NCBI RefSeq assembly: GCF_021462525.1 | Contig: NZ_JAKEDT010000022.1 | Coordinates: 1 to 40,394 of the forward strand | Length of the DNA: 40,394 nucleotides | Origin: Thermus caliditerrae | GTDB taxonomy: Bacteria; Deinococcota; Deinococci; Deinococcales; Thermaceae | Direction: 5' to 3' | Shown here: positions 14,785 to 23,868 of the stretch, in pieces | Numbering within the stretch: position 1 is the stretch's first letter | Layout of the letters: each line of letters begins with the position of its first letter | The notes under the pieces: generated by a model | Databases searched by the model: none | The model's input: the letters and a program-made list of their open reading frames with translations, nothing else | Told to the model about the DNA's origin: nothing | Made by a program: the position numbers and the translations under genes

Positions 14785-15960
14785 CTAGATCCCGTGCCCG
14801 TCTGCCCTTTGCTTCTCCACGGGCAGCCCCGTGACCCCGTGGAAGGCCTCCACCTCCTCCAGGAAGCGGCGGAAGAGGTAGAGGGCGTCGTGGGGGCCGG
14901 GGGCGGCCTCGGGGTGGTACTGCACGGAGAAGACGGGGTAGCGGGCATGGGCCATGCCCTCGAGGGTGCCGTCGTTGAGGTTGATGTGGGTGGGCCGGAA
15001 CTCCTTCAGGGAGTCGATGTCCACCGCGTAGCCGTGGTTCTGGCTGGTGATCTCGATCTTCCCCGTGAGGAGGTTCTTCACCGGGTGGTTGGCCCCCCGG
15101 TGGCCGAACTTCATCTTGTAGGTGCGCCCGCCCGCCGCCAGGGCCAAAAGCTGGTGGCCCAGGCAGATGCCGAAGGTGGGCAAAAGCCCCATGAGCTTCC
15201 AGATGGTCTCGTGGGCGTAGCGGGGCATGGAGGGATCGCCGGGGCCGTTGCTGATGAAAAGGCCGTGGGGCTCCAGGGCCATGATCTGGCTGGCGGGGGT
15301 CTTGCCCGGGACCACGAGGATCTCAAACCCCTGCTGGGCCAGGTTCTCCACGATGGCGTGCTTGATGCCGAAGTCCATGACCACGATGCGCCGCCCCGAC
15401 TTTAGGGTGGGCCAGGCGTAGGGCAGAGGGGTGGAGACCTCGGGGGTCATGTCCCGGCCGTCGATGTCCGTCCAGGCCTTGGCCTCCTGGCGCAGGGCCT
15501 CTAGCTCCTCGGGGGTGAAGGCGTGGTCCGGCTCCCCGTAGAGGGAGGCGTGGGCGATGGCGCCCTTCAGCACCCCCCCCTCGCGGATCTTGCGCACCAG
15601 GGCCCGGGTGTCGATGCCCTCGAGGCCCACCACCCCGTAGAACTCCATGAACTCCCCTAGGGTCTGCTGGGCCCTGGGGTTGGAGGCGATGCGGCTGAAC
15701 TCCTTGGCCACGAACCCCTTCACCCAGGGGCGGTTGGACTGCATGTCGTAGACGTTCACCCCGTAGTTGCCCTGGTGGGGGTAGGTCATGACCACGATCT
15801 GCCCGTGGTAACTGGGGTCGGTCATGATCTCTTGGTAGCCGGTCTGGGCGGTGTTGAAGACCACCTCCCCCACCGTCTTCCCCCGGGCCCCGAAGGCGTA
15901 GCCGTGGTAGACGGTGCCGTCCTCCAGGACCAAAACCGCGCGCTCCCTCACTCCGGCCAT
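14785..15960 (-). CDS. carA: Carbamoyl-phosphate synthase small subunit
   Basis: A 391-residue glutaminase subunit that supplies ammonia to CarB for carbamoyl phosphate, a precursor of arginine and pyrimidines. The N-terminal CarA domain includes [20 protein letters not shown] and [12 protein letters not shown]. The class I amidotransferase domain has the nucleophile Cys at about 266 in [16 protein letters not shown] and the His/Glu pair in [11 protein letters not shown] near the C-terminus. It starts inside the 3' end of hicA (13-base overlap) with GGAGGAGG before the ATG, and is the last gene of the arg operon. CarB is not in the window. Confidence 0.95.
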   Translation of the reverse strand: MAGVRERAVLVLEDGTVYHGYAFGARGKTVGEVVFNTAQTGYQEIMTDPSYHGQIVVMTYPHQGNYGVNVYDMQSNRPWVKGFVAKEFSRIASNPRAQQTLGEFMEFYGVVGLEGIDTRALVRKIREGGVLKGAIAHASLYGEPDHAFTPEELEALRQEAKAWTDIDGRDMTPEVSTPLPYAWPTLKSGRRIVVMDFGIKHAIVENLAQQGFEILVVPGKTPASQIMALEPHGLFISNGPGDPSMPRYAHETIWKLMGLLPTFGICLGHQLLALAAGGRTYKMKFGHRGANHPVKNLLTGKIEITSQNHGYAVDIDSLKEFRPTHINLNDGTLEGMAHARYPVFSVQYHPEAAPGPHDALYLFRRFLEEVEAFHGVTGLPVEKQRADGHGI

Positions 15961-16166
15961 TCCTCCTCCTTGATGCCCGCCTGCCTTAGGAGGCGCTTCA
16001 GGAGATCCACCCCGATCTCGCCCCGGTGGGGGTTGGGAAGGACCAACCGCACCTCCCCGCGCACCATGAACTCGTGCCTGCCTCCGGCAAAGGGCCCCGC
16101 GAACCCTAAGGCCCGAAGCCGGGCGATGAGCTCCCTACGGGAAAGGGGCCTAAGCCGCTTCGCCAT
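15948..16166 (-). CDS. hicA: HicA family mRNA interferase toxin
   Basis: A 72-residue protein with the small double-stranded-RNA-binding-like fold of Hic[17 protein letters not shown] is the usual first helix, GGRHEFMV holds the likely catalytic His at about 31 in the position of the family G(S/G)HH motif, and [23 protein letters not shown] is the conserved tail. HicA toxins cut mRNAs during translation. ATG 16166 lies 17 bases inside the end of hicB; a longer frame upstream is only the shadow of hicB. The 3' end overlaps carA by 13 bases. The antitoxin comes first here, the reverse of the hicAB order in Escherichia coli. Key residues look intact. Confidence 0.85.
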   Translation of the reverse strand: MAKRLRPLSRRELIARLRALGFAGPFAGGRHEFMVRGEVRLVLPNPHRGEIGVDLLKRLLRQAGIKEEEWPE

Positions 16167-16413
16167 GGGGAAGCTCAATGCGCACCTCCCCCAAGGGGGG
16201 CGGGGCCTCGCCCCGGGAGAGGAGGAAGAGGAGCCAGTCCTCGAGGGCCGCCTGGAGGTTGGCCTCGCACTCCCGCAGGGTCTTCCCCGTGGCCCAGACC
16301 CCTGAGAGACCCGGGACCTCCCCATAGTAGGGCTCCTCGTCCTCAATGAGCTCATAGCGGGCCCGGGCCATGGCCTCCGCCAGGTAGCGGGTCAGCGTGC
16401 CCATCCCACTCAT
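16150..16413 (-). CDS. hicB: HicB family antitoxin
   Basis: An 87-residue protein with the partial RNase H fold of HicB. RYELIEDEEPYYGEVPGLSGVWATGKT is the signature, with the usual pattern of strand, GEVPGLxGVWATGKT and ECEANLQAALEDWL helix. It should neutralise HicA. The C-terminal tail is short and I see no ribbon-helix-helix or helix-turn-helix domain, so it may not bind DNA itself. ATG 16413 is one base after the acetyltransferase stop and follows GGAAG. A TTG at 16425 (no better site) and an ATG at 16404 are alternatives. It sits inside the arginine operon and overlaps hicA by 17 bases. Confidence 0.82.
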   Translation of the reverse strand: MSGMGTLTRYLAEAMARARYELIEDEEPYYGEVPGLSGVWATGKTLRECEANLQAALEDWLLFLLSRGEAPPPLGEVRIELPHGEAA

Positions 16414-16414
16414 C

Positions 16415-16957
16415 TTAGCTTCCAAAGGCCCCTGGGGAAAGCCCCTTGATGACGGCGATCTCCCGGCAGTTCTCGTAGAAGGGGCAGGCGTTGCACTCGC
16501 TCCACACCTTGGGGGGCAAGGCCTCCCGGGTGGTCACCTGGTAGCCCAGGGAGCGGAAGAAGTTCACCTGAAGCGTCCAGGCGAAGACCCGGGGGAGCCC
16601 CAGGTCCCGGGCCTCCCGCTCCGCTCCCAAGACCAGCCAGCGCCCCAGGCCCTGGCCCTGCCTCTGGGGGTGCACCGCCAGGCCCCTAATCTCCGCCAGG
16701 TCGCGCCAGAGGACGTGCAGGGCCACGGTGCCCACGATCTGCCCGTCCTCGTCCTCCAGGACCTGGAAGTCGCGGATGTTCTCGTAGAGGTGGCTGTGGC
16801 TCCGCACCAGCATCAGCCCCTTCTCCGCCCAGTAGCGGATGAGCCAGTAGATGGCCTCCACATCGGAAAGCCTGGCCTTCCTGAGCTCCACCCCCGCGTT
16901 GGGGCGCACCTCGGGCAGGGCCACCGTGGAGAGCTCGAGTCCTTTCACCTCAGTCAA
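16415..16957 (-). CDS. argA: GNAT N-acetyltransferase, probable N-acetylglutamate synthase (ArgA-like)
   Basis: A 180-residue GNAT protein. Features are [21 protein letters not shown] at the start of the domain, then [20 protein letters not shown] and [14 protein letters not shown] (acetyl-CoA binding) and [10 protein letters not shown]. This pattern, especially ALHVLWxDLAEIR followed later by [17 protein letters not shown], matches the short, stand-alone N-acetylglutamate synthases known from actinobacteria and relatives, which begin arginine synthesis. The operon with argG and argH supports that. The TTG at 16957 is chosen because AAGGAGGTG lies five bases upstream. It overlaps argH by eight bases. 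The two CxxC-like cysteines near 152-159 may bind metal. Acetylation of another amine cannot be excluded. Confidence 0.8.
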   Translation of the reverse strand: MTEVKGLELSTVALPEVRPNAGVELRKARLSDVEAIYWLIRYWAEKGLMLVRSHSHLYENIRDFQVLEDEDGQIVGTVALHVLWRDLAEIRGLAVHPQRQGQGLGRWLVLGAEREARDLGLPRVFAWTLQVNFFRSLGYQVTTREALPPKVWSECNACPFYENCREIAVIKGLSPGAFGS

Positions 16958-18338
16958 GGCCCACCTCCTTCTTGGCCTCCAGAAGCCTTTCCCGCACCGC
17001 CTCAGGGGCCGTGCCCCCGTAGGACCTGCGGCGGTGGATGGCGGTCTCCAGGCGGAGGAGGGGCAGGGCGTCTTCGGCGAAGAGGGGGTGGTGGGCCTTG
17101 AGCTCCTCCAGGGTCAGGTCCTTGAGGGGCCTTCCCTCCTCCGCGAGCCTGCGCACCAGGCGGCCCACCACGTGGTGAGCCTCCCGGAAGGGCAGGCCCT
17201 TTTCCGCCAGGTAGTCGGCGAGCTCCGTGGCCAACGCATACCCCCCCTCCGCCGCCTGCCACATCCGCTCCCGCCGCCACCTGAGGCCGGGGAGGAGGGC
17301 GGCGAGGAGCTTGAGGCTATCCCGGTAGGTGGCCAGGGCGTCCAAAAGGGGCTCCTTGTCCTCCTGCAGGTCCTTGTTGTAAGCCAGGGGCAGGCCCTTC
17401 ACCACCGCCGAGAGCGCCACCAAGGCCCCCAGGACCCGCCCCGCCTTGGCCCGGATGAGCTCCAGGATGTCCGGGTTCTTCTTCTGGGGCATGATGGAGC
17501 TTCCCGTGGCAAAGGCGTCCGGCACCTCCACGAAGGCGAACTCCTCGGTGCTGTAAAGGACAAGCTCCTCCGCCAGGCGGGAAAGGTGGAGCATGCCGAT
17601 GTTGAGGGCGGAGAGGACCTCGAGGGCGAAGTCCCGGCTTCCTACCGCGTCCAGGGAGTTGCGCATGGGCCTAGCGAAGCCAAGCTCCTTGGCGGTGTAG
17701 TGGCGGTCGATGGGAAAGCCCGTCCCCGCCAGGGCCGCCGCCCCCAAGGGGCTTTCGTTCAGGCGCTCCCGGGCGTCCTTTAGCCTTCCCGCATCCCGGG
17801 AAAGCATCTCGTGGTAGGCCAGGAACCAGTGGGCAAGGAGGATGGGCTGGGCCCGTTGCAGGTGGGTGTAGCCGGGGAGGACGTAAAGGGGCTCCAGGTG
17901 CTTTTCCGCCTCCTGTACCAGCACCCGGCGCAGGTCCAAAAGCAGGGCCAAGAGCTCATCCAGGGCGCCCCGGAGGAAAAGCCTCAGGTCGGTGGCCACC
18001 TGGTCGTTGCGGCTACGGGCGGTGTGGAGCTTGCCCCCAGGGGGGCCGACGAGCTCCATGAGGCGGGCCTCCAGGTTCATGTGCACGTCCTCCAGCTCCT
18101 CCCGCCAGGGGAAGGTGCCCGCCTGGATCTCCTGCTCGATCTGGTCCAGGCCTTGAAGGATAGCCCTTAGCTCCTCCTCGCTGAGGAGGCCCACCTCCTT
18201 GAGCATGCGGGCGTGGACCCGGTTCTGCCAGAGGTCCTCCCGCCAGAGGGCCCGGTCGAAGGGCAAGGAGGCGTTGAAGCGGGCCGCCAGCGCATCCGGC
18301 CCCTCGGCAAAGCGGCCCCCCCAGGTCCTATGCGCCAT
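16950..18338 (-). CDS. argH: Argininosuccinate lyase
   Basis: A 462-residue enzyme of the fumarase/aspartase superfamily that splits argininosuccinate into arginine and fumarate. It begins with [20 protein letters not shown], typical of Arg[19 protein letters not shown] and [16 protein letters not shown] are the second and first conserved superfamily regions, and [20 protein letters not shown] is the signature loop with the catalytic Ser. The correct start is ATG 18338; a longer frame reaching 18593 is the shadow of argG. It overlaps argG by 11 bases and the acetyltransferase gene by eight. Confidence 0.96.
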   Translation of the reverse strand: MAHRTWGGRFAEGPDALAARFNASLPFDRALWREDLWQNRVHARMLKEVGLLSEEELRAILQGLDQIEQEIQAGTFPWREELEDVHMNLEARLMELVGPPGGKLHTARSRNDQVATDLRLFLRGALDELLALLLDLRRVLVQEAEKHLEPLYVLPGYTHLQRAQPILLAHWFLAYHEMLSRDAGRLKDARERLNESPLGAAALAGTGFPIDRHYTAKELGFARPMRNSLDAVGSRDFALEVLSALNIGMLHLSRLAEELVLYSTEEFAFVEVPDAFATGSSIMPQKKNPDILELIRAKAGRVLGALVALSAVVKGLPLAYNKDLQEDKEPLLDALATYRDSLKLLAALLPGLRWRRERMWQAAEGGYALATELADYLAEKGLPFREAHHVVGRLVRRLAEEGRPLKDLTLEELKAHHPLFAEDALPLLRLETAIHRRRSYGGTAPEAVRERLLEAKKEVGLD

Positions 18339-19536
18339 GCTCCCCCTTCCCCTTCTCCGCCATGGCCCGCACCCTGAGGCGCAGAGCGTTGATCCGGATG
18401 AAGCCCTCGGCGTCCTTCTGGTCGTAGCCACCCAGCTCGTCAAAGGAGACCAGGTCCTTCTGGTAGAGGCTCTTGGGCGCTTTGCGCCCCACCACGTAGA
18501 CGTTCCCCTTGTAGAGCTTGAGCCTTGCCACCCCGGTGACCGCCTGGGCCACGTGGTCAAAGTAGGCCTGGAGGGCCTCCCGCTCGGGGGCATACCAGAA
18601 GCCGTAGTAGACGAGCTCTGCGTACTTGGGGGCGAGCTGGTCCCGCTGGTGGAGCACCTCCCGGTCCAGGGTGAGGCTTTCCACCGCCCGCCGGGCGTGG
18701 TAGAGGAGGGTCCCCCCCGGGGTTTCGTAGACCCCCCGGGACTTCATGCCCACGAAGCGGTTCTCCACCAGGTCCACCCGGCCCACCCCGTGCCGCCCCC
18801 CGATCTCGTTGAGCCGCTGCAGAAGGGCCGCCGGGGAAAGCTCTTCCCCGTTCACCGCCACCGGGTCCCCCCGGAAAAACTCCACCTCCACGTACTCGGG
18901 GGCCTCGGGGGCCTCCTCGGGGTCTACCGTCATGCGGAACATCCCCTTGGGGGGCTCGGCCCAGGGGTCTTCCAGCACACCCCCTTCGTAGGAAATATGC
19001 AGGAGGTTGGCGTCCATGGAATAGGGCTTCTCCTGGGTCACGGGCACGGGGATGCCGTGGGCCTCCGCATAGGCGATCATCTCCTGCCGCCCCTGGAACT
19101 GCCACTCCCGCCAGGGGGCGATGACCCGGATGTCCGGCTTCAGGGCATAGGCAGTGAGCTCAAAGCGCACCTGGTCGTTGCCCTTGCCCGTGGCCCCGTG
19201 GGAGATGGCCTCGGCTCCCTCCTCCTCCGCGATCTTCACCAGGTACTTGGCGATGAGGGGCCGGGCGATGGCGGTGCCCAGGAGGTAGTAGCCCTCGTAC
19301 ACCGCTCCCGCGCGGAACATGGGGAAGACGAAGTCCCGCACGAACTCCTCCCTCAGGTCCAGGGCGATGGCTTTGGAGGCCCCGGTCCTGAGGGCCTTTT
19401 CCCGGGCCTCCTCCACCTCCTCCCCCTGGCCGATGTCCGCGGTGAAGGCAATGACCTCGGCCCCGTAGGTTTCCTTGAGCCACTTGAGGATGATGCTGGT
19501 GTCCAGCCCGCCGGAGTATGCCAGGACGATCTTCAT
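18328..19536 (-). CDS. argG: Argininosuccinate synthase
   Basis: A 402-residue enzyme that joins citrulline and aspartate with ATP. The N-terminal PP-loop [19 protein letters not shown] (2-20) binds ATP, followed by [27 protein letters not shown] and [17 protein letters not shown], all characteristic. Length is normal. The start is ATG 19536, with AGAGGT upstream; a frame running to 19581 reads into the promoter. It is the first gene of the argG-argH-argA-hicB-hicA-carA unit. The leader contains a CCCC-TTCG-GGGG hairpin near the predicted transcript start. Confidence 0.97.
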   Translation of the reverse strand: MKIVLAYSGGLDTSIILKWLKETYGAEVIAFTADIGQGEEVEEAREKALRTGASKAIALDLREEFVRDFVFPMFRAGAVYEGYYLLGTAIARPLIAKYLVKIAEEEGAEAISHGATGKGNDQVRFELTAYALKPDIRVIAPWREWQFQGRQEMIAYAEAHGIPVPVTQEKPYSMDANLLHISYEGGVLEDPWAEPPKGMFRMTVDPEEAPEAPEYVEVEFFRGDPVAVNGEELSPAALLQRLNEIGGRHGVGRVDLVENRFVGMKSRGVYETPGGTLLYHARRAVESLTLDREVLHQRDQLAPKYAELVYYGFWYAPEREALQAYFDHVAQAVTGVARLKLYKGNVYVVGRKAPKSLYQKDLVSFDELGGYDQKDAEGFIRINALRLRVRAMAEKGKGEHGA

Positions 19537-19552
19537 GCCGACCTCTAGTCTA

Positions 19553-19578
19553 CCCCCGAAGGGGCATGCATAAGTATA
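19553..19578 (-). promoter_or_regulatory. -10 element and 5' hairpin of the arg operon
   Basis: On the minus strand TATACT (19578-19573) should start transcription near 19566. Directly downstream is CCCC-TTCG-GGGG (19564-19553), a hairpin with the very stable UUCG tetraloop, and then the argG ribosome binding site. I find no good -35 box, so an activator or an extended -10 may be involved. No clear ArgR site was recognised. Confidence 0.5.
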
Positions 19579-19592
19579 CACCCCTATCGGTG

Positions 19593-19621
19593 TTGACGCC
19601 TCTGGGAGTGTTCCCTATATA
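19593..19621 (+). promoter_or_regulatory. Promoter of the lipoprotein-protease operon
   Basis: TTGACG (19593-19598), a 17-base spacer and TATATA (19616-19621); an alternative -10 is TATAGT at 19618. This is one of the best sigma-70-type promoters in the window. Transcription would begin near 19628, leaving a leader of about 100 bases before the ATG at 19727, unusually long for this genome. The leader contains a short inverted repeat (TCCCC-AA-GGGGA) and a second one (TCGG-CCAT-CCGA). Confidence 0.75.
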
Positions 19622-19726
19622 GTTTTCGTGTACGCAGTCTGGTTGTCCCCAAGGGGAGGTGAGGAGCTGTATGGAAAGGCATCGGCCATCCGACCTACGG
19701 ATAACGTTCCTGACAAAGGAGGTCTT

Positions 19727-21736
19727 ATGAGGCTCACGCGTCTCTTGGGTACCCTACTCGCCGCCACCCTCCTAGCCTTGACCGGTTGTTCGCCCGACAC
19801 CACCCCCCCAACTGTCACCATCTCCTCTCCCCAGGACGGGGCCATCGTGAACACCTCCCAGGTCACCGTCCAGGGCACCGCCCAGGACAACACCCGGGTG
19901 GTGCGCCTGACCTACCAGCTCAACGGCGGTCCGGAACAGGAAGTTTCCATTACCCCAGCCGCATCCGTACCCTTCACCTTCTCCGTGACGCTGCAAGAAG
20001 GGGCCAACAACCTTGTTCTCAGCGCTTACGACAATGGATGGAACAAGGGTACGGTGAACCTGTCCATCACCTACGACCCAGCGGCCACACACACGCTTTC
20101 GATCAAGGTCGTCAGTGAGAACGCCGGTAGCGCGGTTGACGGAAGCACATTGAGGCTTTATAAGGACGGCACCCTCATCGCCTCCGCCCTTTCCGGAAGC
20201 GATGGGAGCTTCACCTTCCAGGGGCTTCCCCGTGGCGTCTACCGCCTCGAGGCCCAGAAGCCCGGCATGGCAGGTAGCGTCATGGAGGGCATCCGGGTGC
20301 CGGAAATGGCCTCGGTGACCCTGGTCCAGAAGCCCGCCTTTGACGCCACTGCTACCACCACACCCCCCACGCTGATCATCACCCAAGACGGCACCCAGCC
20401 CCTCGAGGGCCAAACCTTCACCAACACCATCCCCTTCCGGGTTCAGGTGGACACCTCCAAGGACTACGTCCGCCCCATGCGCTACATCTACGTGGCCCTG
20501 GGCCGCACCCCCGGCTCGGCCTTCGTCACCAACAGCGCCACCTGGAGCCGCCGCATCTTCACGGACACGGAGGACACAGGCGCTCAAGCCCTTTCGGGAA
20601 GCAACGTGGCCGGGTTCGGCAGCGCCAGCGGGGAGACGGTCTACCTGGAGGTGGTGGCCTACGACTTCAACCAGAACCGGAGCCACTACCTCGTCCCCCT
20701 CACCTTCGTGAACACCAACCCCAACCAAGGCAACACCGTAAGCGCTCCCACGGGCGTGGCCGCCACGGCCATCACCCTGACCCGCGCCGTGGGCTTTTAC
20801 GACGTGAAGGCCCCGGCCAAGCTCACCGTGCCCGTGGCCAAGGGAGAGGTGGGCGAGCTTACCCTGGATCCGGAAGCCGCACCAGCGGGGAGCAACCTCT
20901 ACGTGGAGGTGCGCTGGTGCTACTCCAGCGCCAACCCCACCCCCTTCGCCTTTGACATCGAGCGCTCCACCGACGGCGTGAACTGGGAGAGGGTGGGCAC
21001 CATAGGCGGAAGCCGAAGCGCCAGCTGCCCCTCTAACCCCTTCAACCGCCCCTTCTACTTTCGCGACGCCTCCCCCGACCTTACGCCTGGACAGACCTAC
21101 TACTACCGGGTGGTGGCCCGGGGGGCCAACCGGGCGGAAAGCGCTCCCAGCGCCACCACCCCCCTGCCTCCCTTCTTCGCCCCCCTCGTGAGCCCGGCGG
21201 ACGAAAGCACGGGGGTCTCCCTGACGCCCGACTTCACCCTCGGCCATCCGCAGCTCAGCATCGGCGCGGACGGGGCGGCCTACAACCTGGTCCTCTGGGA
21301 CACCCTCACCGGGGACAGCGTGGCCTGGCAGACCCTGGCCGGGTACAACCTCCTGGTGGAGTTCGGTACCCCGGACAACGACATCCCGGACGGGGAAGCG
21401 GTGGTCTACGGGTACCACCCCGGCTTGGGGGACTTGGCGATCTTCACCGACACCGCGGGCGTGTACGATCCCAGCAAGCCCAACCTCATACCTGTGGACG
21501 TGACCCAGGGCACCGTCACCCTGCCCTACAACTTCGACGGCCTGGCGCAGCTCCCCGCCCTGCAGGCCCTCCGCACCTACGCCTGGCAGCTCTACGTGAG
21601 CTACGCCTACAAGTACAACCCCGAGGAGGGCTACCGCATATCGGCCTACAGCGTCCAGACCTGGCCCAACACCGCCGCCCCCTTCCGCATCAGCCGCACG
21701 GAAACCCAGGTCTTTGACTTCACCACGGGGCAGTAA
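19727..21736 (+). CDS. Large surface lipoprotein with Ig-like and FN3-like domains
   Basis: A 669-residue lipoprotein. The signal peptide RLLGTLLAATLLALTGC ends in a lipobox with Cys 21. Then come a bacterial Ig-like domain (about 24-119: TPPTVTISSPQDGAIVNTS, ending NLVLSAYDN), a carboxypeptidase-regulatory or Cna-B-like domain (about 124-203: SGSDGSFTFQGLPRGVYRLE), another beta-rich domain (about 208-334), an FN3-like domain (about 375-480: FDIERSTDGVNWERVG, TYYYRVVARGANRAES) and a C-terminal beta-rich part (ADESTGVSLTPDFTLGHPQL). AAAGGAGG precedes the ATG. It is nine bases upstream of the protease gene and should be made with it. No catalytic motif is seen; it may be an adhesin, an inhibitor or a protease partner. 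Confidence 0.85.
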   Translation: MRLTRLLGTLLAATLLALTGCSPDTTPPTVTISSPQDGAIVNTSQVTVQGTAQDNTRVVRLTYQLNGGPEQEVSITPAASVPFTFSVTLQEGANNLVLSAYDNGWNKGTVNLSITYDPAATHTLSIKVVSENAGSAVDGSTLRLYKDGTLIASALSGSDGSFTFQGLPRGVYRLEAQKPGMAGSVMEGIRVPEMASVTLVQKPAFDATATTTPPTLIITQDGTQPLEGQTFTNTIPFRVQVDTSKDYVRPMRYIYVALGRTPGSAFVTNSATWSRRIFTDTEDTGAQALSGSNVAGFGSASGETVYLEVVAYDFNQNRSHYLVPLTFVNTNPNQGNTVSAPTGVAATAITLTRAVGFYDVKAPAKLTVPVAKGEVGELTLDPEAAPAGSNLYVEVRWCYSSANPTPFAFDIERSTDGVNWERVGTIGGSRSASCPSNPFNRPFYFRDASPDLTPGQTYYYRVVARGANRAESAPSATTPLPPFFAPLVSPADESTGVSLTPDFTLGHPQLSIGADGAAYNLVLWDTLTGDSVAWQTLAGYNLLVEFGTPDNDIPDGEAVVYGYHPGLGDLAIFTDTAGVYDPSKPNLIPVDVTQGTVTLPYNFDGLAQLPALQALRTYAWQLYVSYAYKYNPEEGYRISAYSVQTWPNTAAPFRISRTETQVFDFTTGQ

Positions 21737-21745
21737 GGAGGGAAA

Positions 21746-23818
21746 ATGAAGGCTCTACGCTTGACCCTTGCTCTCGGCCTCGCCGCCCTGCTGGGCGCCT
21801 GCTCCCAGCCGCCTGCCCAAACCCGCTCCCCGACCACGCCCGGCGTGACGGTCACTTCCGAAGGCGTCCGCCACTTCCAGGGGCAGGTGGTGGTGGGCTA
21901 CCAGGACGAGGCCGCCCTTCAGGAAGCCATCAAGAAGCTCGGCGCCAAGGAGCTGGCCCGCATCCCCGAGCTGAAAGCGGCCCTGCTCCAGGTCCCGGGG
22001 GACGCCCTCAAGGCCAGCCGTGCCCTTCGGGGCGCGAAGGGGGTGCGCTACGCCGAGCCCCATCTCGCCCAAGCCACCCCTCCCAAGGACGATCCGGTGG
22101 AGGCCCATCGAGGGCGCTCGGATAGCCTTTCGCCCCTCGCCAACCCAGCGGACCAGATCCTGGACGCCCTCCCCCAGTACGCCCTGGACCCCCGCCACCT
22201 GGACGCCAAGCGGGCCTGGGACCTGGGCTTTGAAGGGGAAGGGGTCACGGTGGCCATCATCGACGACCCCGCCGACGTGACCCACCCCGACCTGGCCGCC
22301 AACTGGGCGGGCAAGGCCTACGACCCCGTGAGCAACACCGTCTTCACGGACCCTGCCGCCTGGGTGGACTTCGCCACCGCCAACGACCCCGCCAACACCT
22401 ACCACGGCACCTTCGTGGCCTCCACCGTGAGCGCTCCCCGCGACGGCCAGGGCATCGCCGGCCTCGCCCCCAAGACCAAGTTCCTCCCGGTGGCCATCTT
22501 CCAGCCTGGCTACGTGGGCGACTTCTACGTGGCCCGGGGCATCGTCTGGGCGGTGAACAACGGCGCCCAGGTGCTCAACAACTCCTGGGGCGGCCTGGGC
22601 TACGGCAACCTGGTGAAGGAAGCCTTTGACTACGCCCTGGCCAACGGCGTGGTGGTGGTGGCCAGCGCGGGCAACTCCTCCAAGGACGAGGTGCGCACCC
22701 CCGCGGGCTACCCGGGCCTCATCGCCTCGGTGGCCGCAGACGGCAACCGCAACAAGACCGACTTCTCCACCTACGGGCGCCACGTGTCCAGCGCTGCCCC
22801 TGGCTTGGACGTGCTCCTCGCCAACCCCACCTGGCTGGGAGGGGGCTACGGCCTTATCTCCGGCACCTCCTTCTCGGGCCCCTACACCGCCGCTGCCGCC
22901 GCCTTGGTCAAGGCGGCCTGCCCGCAGGCTACCCCCTACCAGGTGCGCCGGGCCCTGGAGGCCACCACCTGGGAAAAGAGCTTCTCCCGGGAAAAGGGCT
23001 GGGGCCACCTGAACGCCGGCAACCTGGCCGACCTGCTCCGCCAGGGCTGCGCCGCTTTACCTCCCAAGGGCTCGGTGGTGCGGGTGAAGGTGGAGTACTT
23101 CAACGAAAACGGCCTCTTCCCTGGCCTCCTGGCGGACGTGATCCTGCGGGGCAAGGGCCTGCGGCCCGGGGACGCCACCGACCCCACCCCGGTCTACTGG
23201 GCCCGCACCGACCTGAACGGCGAGGCCTGGTTCTACGAGATCGCTCCTGGGGAGTACGACATCTACGTGGCCGGGGCCGACCTCGCCCTCACCGGCGGGC
23301 TCCCCGAGGAGCGGGGCACCTTCGTGGGCACCTTGGTGGCCACCTCCGGCTCCCACGCGGCCAACCCCGACTTCAAGCTGGTACGCCTGAACGCCGCCGA
23401 GGTCAACCTCAACCCCACCGACCCCTACGAGCCCAACGACGACCCATCCCAGGCCACGCCCATCGCCTACGGCACCCTTACCCAGCTCGCCTACATCTTC
23501 GGCCAACCCCGGGACGTTGACTTCTTCACCTTCACCGGAACCGCAGGCGACCAGATCCGGGCCCGGGTCTACGCCAAGTCCAGCCTCGGCGGCACCCTGG
23601 ACTCCTACCTCTTCCTCCTGGACGCCGCGGGGAACCTTTTGGCGGAAAACGACGACCTGGTACCGGGCCAGATCACCGACTCGGAAATCGCCTTTACCCT
23701 GCCTGCAAGCAGCACCTACTACCTGGTGGTGACCAGCTACACCATCGCCAGCAACCCCACCGCCTCCGACGATAGCCCCTTCAACAAGTACCGCCTGGAG
23801 CTGGTCAAAACCAACTGA
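21746..23818 (+). CDS. Subtilisin-family (S8) serine protease lipoprotein
   Basis: A 690-residue secreted protease. The lipobox LGAC places the lipidated Cys at about 19. Residues about 45-110 resemble an I9-type propeptide inhibitor (QGQVVVGYQDEAALQEAIKK...RYAEPHLAQA). The catalytic domain holds Asp 173 (VAIIDDPADVTHPDL), His 220 (YHGTFVAS), oxyanion Asn 310 (VVVASAGNSS) and Ser 375 (ISGTSFSGPY). A linker beta domain (about 445-545) and a C-terminal PPC-like domain (about 555-690: DPSQATPIAYGTLT, DVDFFTFTGTAGDQI, YYLVVTSYT) follow. AAGGAGG precedes the ATG. The motif HGTFVAS differs from the common HGTHVAG, and DDPAD replaces DTGVD, but all catalytic residues are present. It probably degrades external protein or processes surface proteins. 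Confidence 0.93.
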   Translation: MKALRLTLALGLAALLGACSQPPAQTRSPTTPGVTVTSEGVRHFQGQVVVGYQDEAALQEAIKKLGAKELARIPELKAALLQVPGDALKASRALRGAKGVRYAEPHLAQATPPKDDPVEAHRGRSDSLSPLANPADQILDALPQYALDPRHLDAKRAWDLGFEGEGVTVAIIDDPADVTHPDLAANWAGKAYDPVSNTVFTDPAAWVDFATANDPANTYHGTFVASTVSAPRDGQGIAGLAPKTKFLPVAIFQPGYVGDFYVARGIVWAVNNGAQVLNNSWGGLGYGNLVKEAFDYALANGVVVVASAGNSSKDEVRTPAGYPGLIASVAADGNRNKTDFSTYGRHVSSAAPGLDVLLANPTWLGGGYGLISGTSFSGPYTAAAAALVKAACPQATPYQVRRALEATTWEKSFSREKGWGHLNAGNLADLLRQGCAALPPKGSVVRVKVEYFNENGLFPGLLADVILRGKGLRPGDATDPTPVYWARTDLNGEAWFYEIAPGEYDIYVAGADLALTGGLPEERGTFVGTLVATSGSHAANPDFKLVRLNAAEVNLNPTDPYEPNDDPSQATPIAYGTLTQLAYIFGQPRDVDFFTFTGTAGDQIRARVYAKSSLGGTLDSYLFLLDAAGNLLAENDDLVPGQITDSEIAFTLPASSTYYLVVTSYTIASNPTASDDSPFNKYRLELVKTN

Positions 23819-23823
23819 GCAAA

Positions 23824-23866
23824 AACCGAGCCCCGGCCCGGCACGCCTGGCCGGGGCCGCGCTTTT
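23824..23866. terminator. Bidirectional terminator between the protease gene and lpd
   Basis: The stem GCCCCGGCC (23830-23838) pairs with GGCCGGGGC (23849-23857) around a ten-base loop. It is followed by TTTT on the plus strand and preceded by AAAAA (TTTTT on the minus strand). It serves both convergent operons. Confidence 0.85.
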
Positions 23867-23868
23867 GC

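Noticed and set aside
18199-19548. 449-codon plus-strand frame across argG and argH
   Set aside because: Both argG and argH are certain on the minus strand, and the plus-strand translation has no recognisable feature.
19772-21418. 548-codon minus-strand frame antisense to the Ig/FN3 lipoprotein gene
   Set aside because: Val/Gly/His-rich shadow; the plus strand has a promoter, ribosome binding site and lipobox.
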